From Flavivirga algicola (lineage in GTDB: Bacteria > Bacteroidota > Bacteroidia > Flavobacteriales > Flavobacteriaceae), in NCBI RefSeq assembly GCF_012910715.1, contig NZ_JABBHF010000011.1, forward strand, positions 105,681-169,680: 64,000 nt of DNA, written 5' to 3'. The notes below the pieces were generated by a model that searched no databases, was not told the origin of the DNA, and saw only the letters and a list, made by a program, of their open reading frames with translations. Positions 1 to 6,323 of the stretch are shown here, piece after piece. The first letter of the stretch is position 1. Every line of letters begins with the position of its first letter. A program made the translations under genes and the position numbers.

Positions 1-119
1 TTCAACGCTTCCGATCTTTTTGAACATTTGACTCGCTACGCTTCGTCTAATTGTTCAACGCTTCCGATCTTTTTGAACATTTGACTCGCTACGCTTCGTC
101 TAATTGTTCAACGCTTCCG
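1..119. repeat. 53-bp tandem repeat, 2.25 copies, overlapping the end of atpG
   Basis: Two identical 53-base units lie at 1-53 and 54-106, followed by the first 13 bases of a third unit at 107-119. The array may continue to the left of the window. Read on the minus strand, each unit repeats the last codons and the TAG stop of atpG; the gene end and the copies share the 20 bases at 100-119. The rest of the unit contains a GCGTAGCGAG core like the REP-type intergenic elements found elsewhere in this operon. There is no open frame of interest within it. Confidence 0.9.
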
Positions 120-960
120 CCCCACCAACAATTTCTAAGATTTCATTGGTAATAGCAGCTTGACGTGCTTTATTATAAGTTAATTTAAGTTGATCTCTTA
201 ACTCAGTAGCATTATCTGTTGCTTTGTGCATGGCTGTCATACGTGCTCCATGTTCACTTGCAAAAGAATCCCTAACACCTTTATACAATTGTGTTTTTAA
301 CGACTTAGGTATTAATTCCTCTACAATTTGTACTTTAGATGGCTCGAAAATGTAATCTGCACTATTATTAGCACCTCCTTCAACGGGAACAATTGGTAAA
401 AACTGTTCTGTCATTATAATTTGAGTTGCTGCATTTTTAAATTTGTTATAAACGATTTCAATTTTATCAAACTCGCCTGAAACAAATTTATCCATGAGTA
501 ATTCAGCAATGGTGGCAACGTTATCAAACGTTAAATCATCAAAAACGTCACTCTTATTAGCAATCACTCTATTTTGTTTAGCAAAAGTATCATTCGCTTT
601 CTTTCCTATTGCCACAACCGATACATTTTTATCTGCATAAGTCGCATCAATTAGATGCTGTGTTTGTTTAATAATATTCGAATTAAAAGCACCACACAAA
701 CCTCTATTAGAAGTGATAGGTACTATTAACACGTTTTTTACTTCACGTTGTGTTGCATACTTGCTTCCAGAATCTGCATCTAAAGTCGCACTTAAACTTT
801 GCAAAAGCTCGGTTAACTTATCTGCATAAGGACGCATAGCGGTAATAGCATCTTGTGCCTTCTTTAACTTTGCAGCAGACACCATTTTCATGGCACTGGT
901 AATCTGCATGGTTGAAGATACCGATGATATTCTGTTACGTATTTCTTTTAAGTTTGCCAT
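100..960 (-). CDS. atpG: F0F1 ATP synthase subunit gamma
   Basis: Central rotor shaft of the F1 sector of ATP synthase, 286 aa, coupling c-ring rotation to catalysis. The N-terminal helix (MANLKEIRNRI, then MQITSAMKMVSAAKL) and the C-terminal helix (ARQAAITNEILEIVGGAEAL) form the typical antiparallel coiled coil, and the central NRGLCGAFN motif is present. I chose the ATG at 960; an upstream GTG at 981 would add seven residues that lie inside an intergenic repeat. It is the last gene of atpBEFHAG, 110 bases after atpA. The last six codons and stop lie in the tandem repeat that fills the left edge. No beta or epsilon gene follows within the window, as is common in Bacteroidota, where atpDC is encoded elsewhere. 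Confidence 0.97.
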   Translation of the reverse strand: MANLKEIRNRISSVSSTMQITSAMKMVSAAKLKKAQDAITAMRPYADKLTELLQSLSATLDADSGSKYATQREVKNVLIVPITSNRGLCGAFNSNIIKQTQHLIDATYADKNVSVVAIGKKANDTFAKQNRVIANKSDVFDDLTFDNVATIAELLMDKFVSGEFDKIEIVYNKFKNAATQIIMTEQFLPIVPVEGGANNSADYIFEPSKVQIVEELIPKSLKTQLYKGVRDSFASEHGARMTAMHKATDNATELRDQLKLTYNKARQAAITNEILEIVGGAEALNN

Positions 961-968
961 TCTATTTC

Positions 969-1069
969 TGTCATTCCGCACTTCATGCGAAATCTAATTT
1001 AATTGAACTTCAAAACACGAGATTCCTACCCTTCACTTAGACTTTACTCTGTGAAACGCAGGAATGACA
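969..1069. repeat. Intergenic inverted-repeat element between atpA and atpG
   Basis: The gap between atpG and atpA is bounded by a perfect 9-bp inverted repeat, TGTCATTCC at 969-977 and GGAATGACA at 1061-1069, with about 83 bases inside. This end sequence is typical of mobile or repeated intergenic elements of flavobacteria (recalled, not searched). In the transcript it could fold into a long-range stem between the two cistrons. No coding capacity is seen. Confidence 0.6.
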
Positions 1070-1070
1070 A

Positions 1071-2651
1071 TTAAGCTGTATATTTTCCTGATAAATCTTT
1101 TGCTACAGCTGTTAATGTATCTGTAACCTCATCAGTTAACTTTCCTGCTTTTAATGTACCAAGTACATCTGCATGTTTTGCTCTTAAGAATTCTATGAAA
1201 TCTCTTTCAAATTCTTTTACTTTCTCAACAGGAACATCTTTTAACAAGTTTTTAGATCCTGCATAAATAATAGCAATTTGGTCTTCTACGGTAAATGGAT
1301 CGTTTTGAGCCTGTTTTAAAATCTCAACGTTACGTTTACCTTTTTCAATTACATTTAAAGTAACAGCATCTAAATCTGATCCGAACTTAGCAAATGCTTC
1401 CAATTCACGGAATTGTGCTTGATCTAATTTTAAAGTACCAGATACTTTTTTCATTGATTTAATCTGAGCATTACCACCAACACGAGATACCGAAATACCT
1501 ACGTTAATTGCTGGACGCACACCAGAGTTAAATAAATCTCCATCTAAGAAAATCTGTCCATCTGTAATAGAAATTACGTTTGTTGGAATATATGCTGATA
1601 CGTCACCTGCTTGTGTTTCAATAATTGGCAAAGCTGTTAAAGACCCTCCTCCTTTCACTAATGGTTTTAATGAATCAGGAAGGTCGTTCATATCTTTAGC
1701 AATGCTATCATCATTAATAACTTTTGCAGAACGTTCTAATAATCTTGAGTGAAGGTAGAAAACGTCACCTGGATACGCCTCACGTCCTGGTGGACGACGT
1801 AATAATAACGAAACCTCACGGTATGCAACTGCTTGCTTTGATAAATCATCATAGATAATCAAAGCTGGACGACCAGTATCTCTAAAATATTCACCAATTG
1901 CAGCACCCGCCATAGGAGCGTATACTTGCATTGGAGCTGGATCTGACGCATTTGCTGCTACAATAGTTGTATAAGCAAGGGCACCTCTATCTTCTAATGT
2001 TTTTGCAATATTTGCTACTGTAGATGCTTTTTGGCCTACAGCAACATATATACAATATACAGGCTCACCTGCATCGTAAAATTCTTTTTGATTTAAGATG
2101 GTATCAATACAAACCGTTGTTTTACCTGTTTGACGGTCACCAATAACCAATTCACGTTGCCCACGACCTACAGGAATCATCGCATCAATAGATTTAATAC
2201 CTGTTTGTAATGGTTCTGTTACTGGCTCACGGAAAACAACACCTGGCGCTTTACGCTCTAAAGGCATCTCGTAAGTGTCTCCAGTGATTGGACCTTTACC
2301 ATCAATAGGGTTACCTAAAGTATCTACAACACGTCCAACAATACCTTCACCTACATTAATAGAAGCAATACGTCCAGTACGCTTTACAGTAGATCCTTCT
2401 CTAACACCTGTAGAAGCACCTAATAATACGATACCTACATTATCTTCCTCAAGGTTAAGTACAATACCTTCTAATCCACCTTCGAATTCTACTAACTCAC
2501 CATATTGAGCGTTAGCCAATCCGTAAGCACGTACAATACCATCACCTACTGTTAATACTGTTCCAACCTCATCTAACGAAGCTCCTGCTTCAAAACCTGA
2601 AAGTTGCTGTTTTAAGATTGCTGATATTTCAGCTGGTTTTACTTCTGCCAT
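1071..2651 (-). CDS. atpA: F0F1 ATP synthase subunit alpha
   Basis: Non-catalytic nucleotide-binding subunit of F1, 526 aa. The Walker A loop GDRQTGKT lies at 171-178, Walker B LIIYDDL at 264-270, and the ATP synthase alpha/beta signature [10 protein letters not shown] at 380-389. The N-terminal beta-barrel domain occupies roughly residues 25-95. The protein is slightly longer than the E. coli subunit; the extra residues lie near 315-335 ([17 protein letters not shown]), an insertion I associate with Bacteroidota homologues. The ATG at 2651 starts [13 protein letters not shown]. It lies 42 bases after atpH, and that gap carries a REP-like palindrome. Confidence 0.98.
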   Translation of the reverse strand: MAEVKPAEISAILKQQLSGFEAGASLDEVGTVLTVGDGIVRAYGLANAQYGELVEFEGGLEGIVLNLEEDNVGIVLLGASTGVREGSTVKRTGRIASINVGEGIVGRVVDTLGNPIDGKGPITGDTYEMPLERKAPGVVFREPVTEPLQTGIKSIDAMIPVGRGQRELVIGDRQTGKTTVCIDTILNQKEFYDAGEPVYCIYVAVGQKASTVANIAKTLEDRGALAYTTIVAANASDPAPMQVYAPMAGAAIGEYFRDTGRPALIIYDDLSKQAVAYREVSLLLRRPPGREAYPGDVFYLHSRLLERSAKVINDDSIAKDMNDLPDSLKPLVKGGGSLTALPIIETQAGDVSAYIPTNVISITDGQIFLDGDLFNSGVRPAINVGISVSRVGGNAQIKSMKKVSGTLKLDQAQFRELEAFAKFGSDLDAVTLNVIEKGKRNVEILKQAQNDPFTVEDQIAIIYAGSKNLLKDVPVEKVKEFERDFIEFLRAKHADVLGTLKAGKLTDEVTDTLTAVAKDLSGKYTA

Positions 2652-2668
2652 CTTATTGTTTATTTCGA

Positions 2669-2688
2669 CCCTTCGACTACGCTCAGGG
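2669..2688. repeat. REP-like palindromic element between atpH and atpA
   Basis: Twenty bases form an imperfect palindrome, CCCTTCGAC-TACGCT-CAGGG. This sequence type is widely scattered in intergenic gaps of Bacteroidota (recalled, not searched). A diverged relative, CTTCGGTTACGCTTGG, lies at 4055-4070 between atpE and atpB. Confidence 0.6.
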
Positions 2689-2693
2689 CAAGT

Positions 2694-3230
2694 TTAATTT
2701 AATGTAAATTCTCTTTTTAATTTGTTTAGTTGATTTGCAATACTTGCGTTGTATTGTATATCTCCTATACGTAAAATGAAACCACCTAAAATGCTTTCAT
2801 CTATAATATTTTCTACTTCAACATTTTTACCTGTAAGCTCTTTTGCTTTAGCCAAGACCTTTTTCTTTAAATCTGCTGTTAAAGCAATTGCTGTTGTAAC
2901 TGTTGCTAATTCTATACCTTTTGATTCGTCAAAAAGCTGGTTGTATTTTAAAGCAACCTGCCCTAAAATATCAATTCTATTGTTGTTAACTAAAGTATCT
3001 ACTAAGCTTAATGTTGTTTTATCTGATTTTTTAAAAATCTCTAATAAAACAGCTTTTTTTACTGAAGAACTAATTACAGGACTTTGAAGTGTTTCACTTA
3101 AGTCTTTACTTTCTGCAATCGTATCAGCAATTAACTTCATATCATTATTCACAGCTTCAGCTGATTTTTGATCTGATGCCAAGCTTAATACTGCTTTTGC
3201 GTAACGTATTGCTGCTCTTGCTCCTGCCAT
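2694..3230 (-). CDS. atpH: F0F1 ATP synthase subunit delta
   Basis: Peripheral stalk subunit (OSCP type) that joins the b subunits to the top of F1; 178 aa, the normal family length. The N-terminal AIRYAKAVLSLA helix and the C-terminal ILGGFILRIGDIQYNASIANQLNKLKREF segment are characteristic. The start ATG shares its A with the TAA stop of atpF (3230-3232), so the two are translationally coupled. Position and size agree with the usual b-delta-alpha order. Confidence 0.96.
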   Translation of the reverse strand: MAGARAAIRYAKAVLSLASDQKSAEAVNNDMKLIADTIAESKDLSETLQSPVISSSVKKAVLLEIFKKSDKTTLSLVDTLVNNNRIDILGQVALKYNQLFDESKGIELATVTTAIALTADLKKKVLAKAKELTGKNVEVENIIDESILGGFILRIGDIQYNASIANQLNKLKREFTLN

Positions 3231-3736
3231 TATGCTTCTGTTAATGATTTTTCACCCAACATTGTTTCAACCAATTTTAATTGTTTGTCTTTGTTAGATA
3301 ATTCATCACGTACTACTTTCTCAGCAATATCCAAAGATAAACCTGCTACGTGATTTTTAAGCTCGGCCATCGCTGCTTTCTTTTCACTTTCAATGGCTGC
3401 TTGTGCTTGTTGAATTAACTTATTAGCTTGTTCTTGGGCTTCACCTTTAGCATCTTCTATCATTTTATTTTTGATATCACGTGCTTCTTTCAACATGGTC
3501 TCACGCTCAGCTCTAGCCTCTTTTAATAATTTTTGATTATCAGCTTGAAGGTTTTCCATTTCTAATTTTGCTTTTTCAGCAGAATCTAATGCATTTTTTA
3601 TACCTTCTTCTCTATCATTAACCGAATCTAAAATTGGTTTCCAAGCAAACTTTTTTAACAAAAGTATTAAAGCTACGAAAAGTACAGCTTGCCAAAAAAA
3701 CAGTCCTAAAGAAAACCCTCCTAATAATTCTTCCAT
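3230..3736 (-). CDS. atpF: F0F1 ATP synthase subunit b
   Basis: Peripheral stalk subunit, 168 aa. One N-terminal membrane helix (about residues 10-28, LFFWQAVLFVALILLLKKFAW) is followed by a long, highly charged Lys/Glu/Ala helix that forms the dimeric right-handed coiled coil. The segment KPILDSVNDREEGIKNALDSA is typical. Its stop overlaps the atpH start by one base. A perfect hairpin separates it from the upstream c-subunit gene. Confidence 0.96.
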   Translation of the reverse strand: MEELLGGFSLGLFFWQAVLFVALILLLKKFAWKPILDSVNDREEGIKNALDSAEKAKLEMENLQADNQKLLKEARAERETMLKEARDIKNKMIEDAKGEAQEQANKLIQQAQAAIESEKKAAMAELKNHVAGLSLDIAEKVVRDELSNKDKQLKLVETMLGEKSLTEA

Positions 3737-3781
3737 AATAATTTATATTTCTAAAATAACTTCTGTTTAATTTTTAAAGAA

Positions 3782-3806
3782 CAGCTATAACCAACCGTTA
3801 TAGCTG
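3782..3806 (-). promoter_or_regulatory. Perfect hairpin in the atpE-atpF gap
   Basis: CAGCTATAAC at 3782-3791 pairs with GTTATAGCTG at 3797-3806 across a 5-base loop, giving a 10-bp perfect stem 22 bases after the atpE stop in the transcript. It is not followed by a U-run, so it is more likely an mRNA-stabilising or processing element, or a partial attenuator, than a full terminator. The c subunit is needed in about ten-fold excess over b, so the location makes sense. That role is inference. Confidence 0.6.
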
Positions 3807-3827
3807 CTTCTTTACTTTGTTTGGTTA

Positions 3828-4037
<210 letters not shown>

Positions 4038-4054
4038 TTAAACATTCATTTTTA

Positions 4055-4070
4055 CTTCGGTTACGCTTGG
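4055..4070. repeat. Diverged REP-like element between atpE and atpB
   Basis: CTTCGGTTACGCTTGG differs at a few positions from the CTTCGACTACGCTCAGG element found between atpH and atpA. It fills part of the 67-base gap upstream of atpE. This is probably a degenerate copy of the same class of intergenic repeat. Confidence 0.4.
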
Positions 4071-4086
4071 CAACCTATTAATTTAC

Positions 4087-5172
4087 TTAATGATGGTCAT
4101 GTTCTTCAACCGCCATACCAAAATACAATGCCGATAACACTGTAAAAATATAAGCTTGTAAAGCCGCAACCAGCAATTCTAAAATCCCCAGTACAAAGGC
4201 TAACAAAAATGATAAAGAACTACCTAACCAATTGTTGAATACAAACATCATCCCAATAATACTCATCAATACGATGTGTCCCGCAGTAATGTTCGCATAC
4301 AAACGAATCATTAGTGCGAAAGGCTTGATAAAGGTTCCCAATAATTCAATTGGCGCTAATATTATTTTCATTGGAACTGGTACTCCTGGCATCCAGAAGA
4401 TGTGTTTCCAGTAATTTTTATTTCCTGAAAATGTTGTAATCAAATAAGTAATAATTGCTAAACAAAATGTTACGGCTATATTGTTTGTAACATTCATTCC
4501 TATTGGAGTTAATCCAAAAAGGTTAACGATCCATACAAAAAAGAACACGGTTAGCAAATAACTCATATATCTTTTATAATGTTTCTTACCAATATTAGGG
4601 ATTGCTATTTCATCTCTCACATATAACACAATAGGCTCTAAGAAACGCCCCATACCTTTTGGCATACCGCCATTCTTTTTATAAGCACTGGCCATTCTCT
4701 TAAACATAAAAAACATAATCAAGAACACCATCATGATCATTGTTACGTTTTTAGTAATTGAAAAATCCAAAGGCTTTTCGTTGGTAGCATGGTGATGATC
4801 ATCCTCAATGATTTGTCCATCAGCGCCATCAACTTTATAAATTTTTGAATGATGTACTTTATAGAAACTTCCATCAACCTCGGCAACGGTTTCTCCATGG
4901 TGGAATTTTGATGAAGAAAACACTTTTAAACCATTATCCCATAAAATAACTGGCAATGGAAATCCAAAATGTTTATGCTCTCCAGTTTCAGTTGTGTACG
5001 AAAACAAACTAAAATCGTAAGAATCCTGTAAATGGTGTTGAATATATTCTTTTATTTCAGTCTTTTGATCGGTTTTCTGTTCACCGTGACCTTCTTGTTC
5101 TTTACCAAAAGAAACGAAGGTTACTAAAAGAAGTAATAATGTAATCGGTTTTAAAGATATTTTTCTTCGCAT
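4087..5172 (-). CDS. atpB: F0F1 ATP synthase subunit a, with periplasmic N-terminal domain
   Basis: Static proton-channel subunit of F0, 361 aa, about 90 residues longer than the E. coli protein. A signal peptide-like segment (about 1-23, MRRKISLKPITLLLLLVTFV) is followed by a soluble His- and Glu-rich region (24-140) and then the membrane core. The essential channel arginine is Arg290 in LMIRLYANITAGH, and the helix-6 glutamine equivalent is Gln339 in ALQAYIF. The C-terminus ends EEHDHH. The N-terminal extension is common in Bacteroidota a subunits and lies outside the inner membrane; its job is not known to me. The gene is first in the atp operon and has a near-consensus promoter ending about 35 bases upstream. 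Confidence 0.96.
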   Translation of the reverse strand: MRRKISLKPITLLLLLVTFVSFGKEQEGHGEQKTDQKTEIKEYIQHHLQDSYDFSLFSYTTETGEHKHFGFPLPVILWDNGLKVFSSSKFHHGETVAEVDGSFYKVHHSKIYKVDGADGQIIEDDHHHATNEKPLDFSITKNVTMIMMVFLIMFFMFKRMASAYKKNGGMPKGMGRFLEPIVLYVRDEIAIPNIGKKHYKRYMSYLLTVFFFVWIVNLFGLTPIGMNVTNNIAVTFCLAIITYLITTFSGNKNYWKHIFWMPGVPVPMKIILAPIELLGTFIKPFALMIRLYANITAGHIVLMSIIGMMFVFNNWLGSSLSFLLAFVLGILELLVAALQAYIFTVLSALYFGMAVEEHDHH

Positions 5173-5206
5173 ATCACTCTAAATAATAGTGGCTTAAAAA
5201 TCGCTG

Positions 5207-5234
5207 CAAAGGTATGTTTTTATATCAAAAACAA
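5207..5234 (-). promoter_or_regulatory. Predicted promoter of the atp operon
   Basis: On the minus strand, TTG (5234-5232) is followed after 17 bases by TACCTTTG (5214-5207), an exact match to the Bacteroidota -33/-7 consensus TTG-N17..23-TAnnTTTG. Transcription would begin near 5200, giving a leader of about 28 bases before the atpB ATG. The box lies in the 116-base gap after the preceding minus-strand gene, so atpB-G can be transcribed separately from the upstream cluster. Confidence 0.7.
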
Positions 5235-5288
5235 AAACAATTTTGCTTTTTATTTTAAAGGATTGCTTTAATGAAAAAATTAAGAGAC

Positions 5289-5675
5289 TTATTCCAGTTT
5301 ATTTAGCCATTTGCTTAAACTAACAGATTCTATAACTAAACCAAAAACATAGGGTACAAAAAAAGCAGCAAACTCTAGTTTAGTAATGCTATTATCCTGT
5401 TTATAAAAAGGGTAGAACACTATGAAGAAGACGGCAAACTTTAAAAAACTACCTGCTAAAAACAAAAAACCCAACTGACTTTTGTATTTTTTTTTGAGTA
5501 GATAGAGCACGCCGAAAATAACAACTACTAAAATGAAATTTATGACGTAAGATAGTACGATTCTATTTTCGAAAAGTGGAAAATCAAAAATATCCAATAT
5601 GCTTATATGGGCGCAAAAAGCTACAACTAAAACAATAAAAGTCTTTACTGTAAAATTAAAAAAAGGATTATTCAT
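5289..5675 (-). CDS. Small membrane protein upstream of atpB (DUF6168-like)
   Basis: A 128-aa hydrophobic protein with about four transmembrane helices (roughly 9-29, 41-60, 67-88 and 100-118) and a basic loop KKKYKSQLG. It occupies the place where atpI-type assembly proteins are found, between an AtpZ/I-like gene and atpB, so a role in F0 assembly or ion supply is plausible but unproven. The ATG at 5675 shares its A with the TGA stop of the preceding gene (TGATG). I recognise it as a flavobacterial DUF6168-type protein from memory only. Confidence 0.75.
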   Translation of the reverse strand: MNNPFFNFTVKTFIVLVVAFCAHISILDIFDFPLFENRIVLSYVINFILVVVIFGVLYLLKKKYKSQLGFLFLAGSFLKFAVFFIVFYPFYKQDNSITKLEFAAFFVPYVFGLVIESVSLSKWLNKLE

Positions 5676-5920
5676 CAATATTTAATTCGATTGACTTGTT
5701 TAAGAACGGCATATAACGAAATAGCAACTCCTAAAAGTGTCATAATTATAATGTATCGTTTTTCGCCGTCATTATAATTAGTATCCAACCACTTACCTAG
5801 AAGCACAAACAAGTAAATAGTAACTCCCATTTGCAGCCCTATTCCCGTAAGAATTGCAGCGTTTTTAAGCTGTTTTTTCGGCTTCTGGTCTTTTTTGTTG
5901 TCCTTGTTGCTGTTGCCCAC
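5675..5920 (-). CDS. AtpZ/AtpI-family protein
   Basis: An 81-aa protein with two predicted transmembrane helices (about 21-43 and 53-72). The pattern ILTGIGLQMGVTIYLFVLLGKWLD matches the AtpZ/AtpI family, which helps c-ring assembly or acts as a magnesium/calcium channel beside F0. No ATG precedes the conserved core. The frame begins at a GTG (5920) that lies inside the end of the bactofilin gene, giving a 56-base overlap in a different frame; the Asn/Lys-rich N-terminus and the Gln-rich bactofilin tail are the same DNA. Translational coupling is likely. Confidence 0.85.
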   Translation of the reverse strand: MGNSNKDNKKDQKPKKQLKNAAILTGIGLQMGVTIYLFVLLGKWLDTNYNDGEKRYIIIMTLLGVAISLYAVLKQVNRIKY

Positions 5921-6311
5921 CTTTATTCATTTCTTTAACGGTCCCTTTCATAACACAGGTTACATTAAATGTAGCACCAGGCTCAACAGCTAATTTGCCA
6001 ACAACAACTTCACCTTCAATAAACGCCGATGTCTTTAATGTTAGTGTGCCTGAAAGTGCTAATTTTCCTGAAAATTTCCCTTCAAAATAGGCATCTGTAC
6101 CATGTAAAGTTCCTTTAATGAAACCCGTTTTACCAACAACTACTTTTCCTGAAGTTTTAATATTTCCTTCTATAATGCCATCGATTCTAAAATCGCCTTC
6201 ACTATTAAAGTCACCAACCATTTTGGTGCCTTGTGATACAATGTTTTGACTTGGTTTTCCCTCTACCATTTGTTTTTCTTTTTTATTATCTTTTTTATTA
6301 TCGGAGAACAT
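5865..6311 (-). CDS. Bactofilin (polymer-forming cytoskeletal protein)
   Basis: A 148-aa bactofilin. A basic N-terminal tail (FSDNKKDNKKEKQ) is followed by a central beta-helix of glycine-spaced repeats, about residues 28-125 (GDFNSEGDFRIDGIIEGNI, then KVVVGKTGFIKGTLHG and later turns), and a Gln/Lys-rich disordered C-terminus. Bactofilins polymerise without nucleotide into filaments at the membrane and act in cell shape and localisation of envelope machines. It starts 12 bases after the PorW/SprE gene and overlaps the AtpZ-like gene by 56 bases. The same neighbourhood occurs in other flavobacteria as I recall. Confidence 0.92.
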   Translation of the reverse strand: MFSDNKKDNKKEKQMVEGKPSQNIVSQGTKMVGDFNSEGDFRIDGIIEGNIKTSGKVVVGKTGFIKGTLHGTDAYFEGKFSGKLALSGTLTLKTSAFIEGEVVVGKLAVEPGATFNVTCVMKGTVKEMNKGGQQQQGQQKRPEAEKTA

Positions 6312-6323
6312 AATGCTATTAAT

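Noticed and set aside
961-981. Upstream GTG start for atpG
   Set aside because: The seven extra residues come from an intergenic inverted-repeat element; the ATG at 960 gives the family N-terminus.
2275-2508. 77-aa plus-strand frame opposite atpA
   Set aside because: It is antisense to a strongly conserved coding sequence and its proline/serine/threonine-rich translation reflects the alpha subunit codons.
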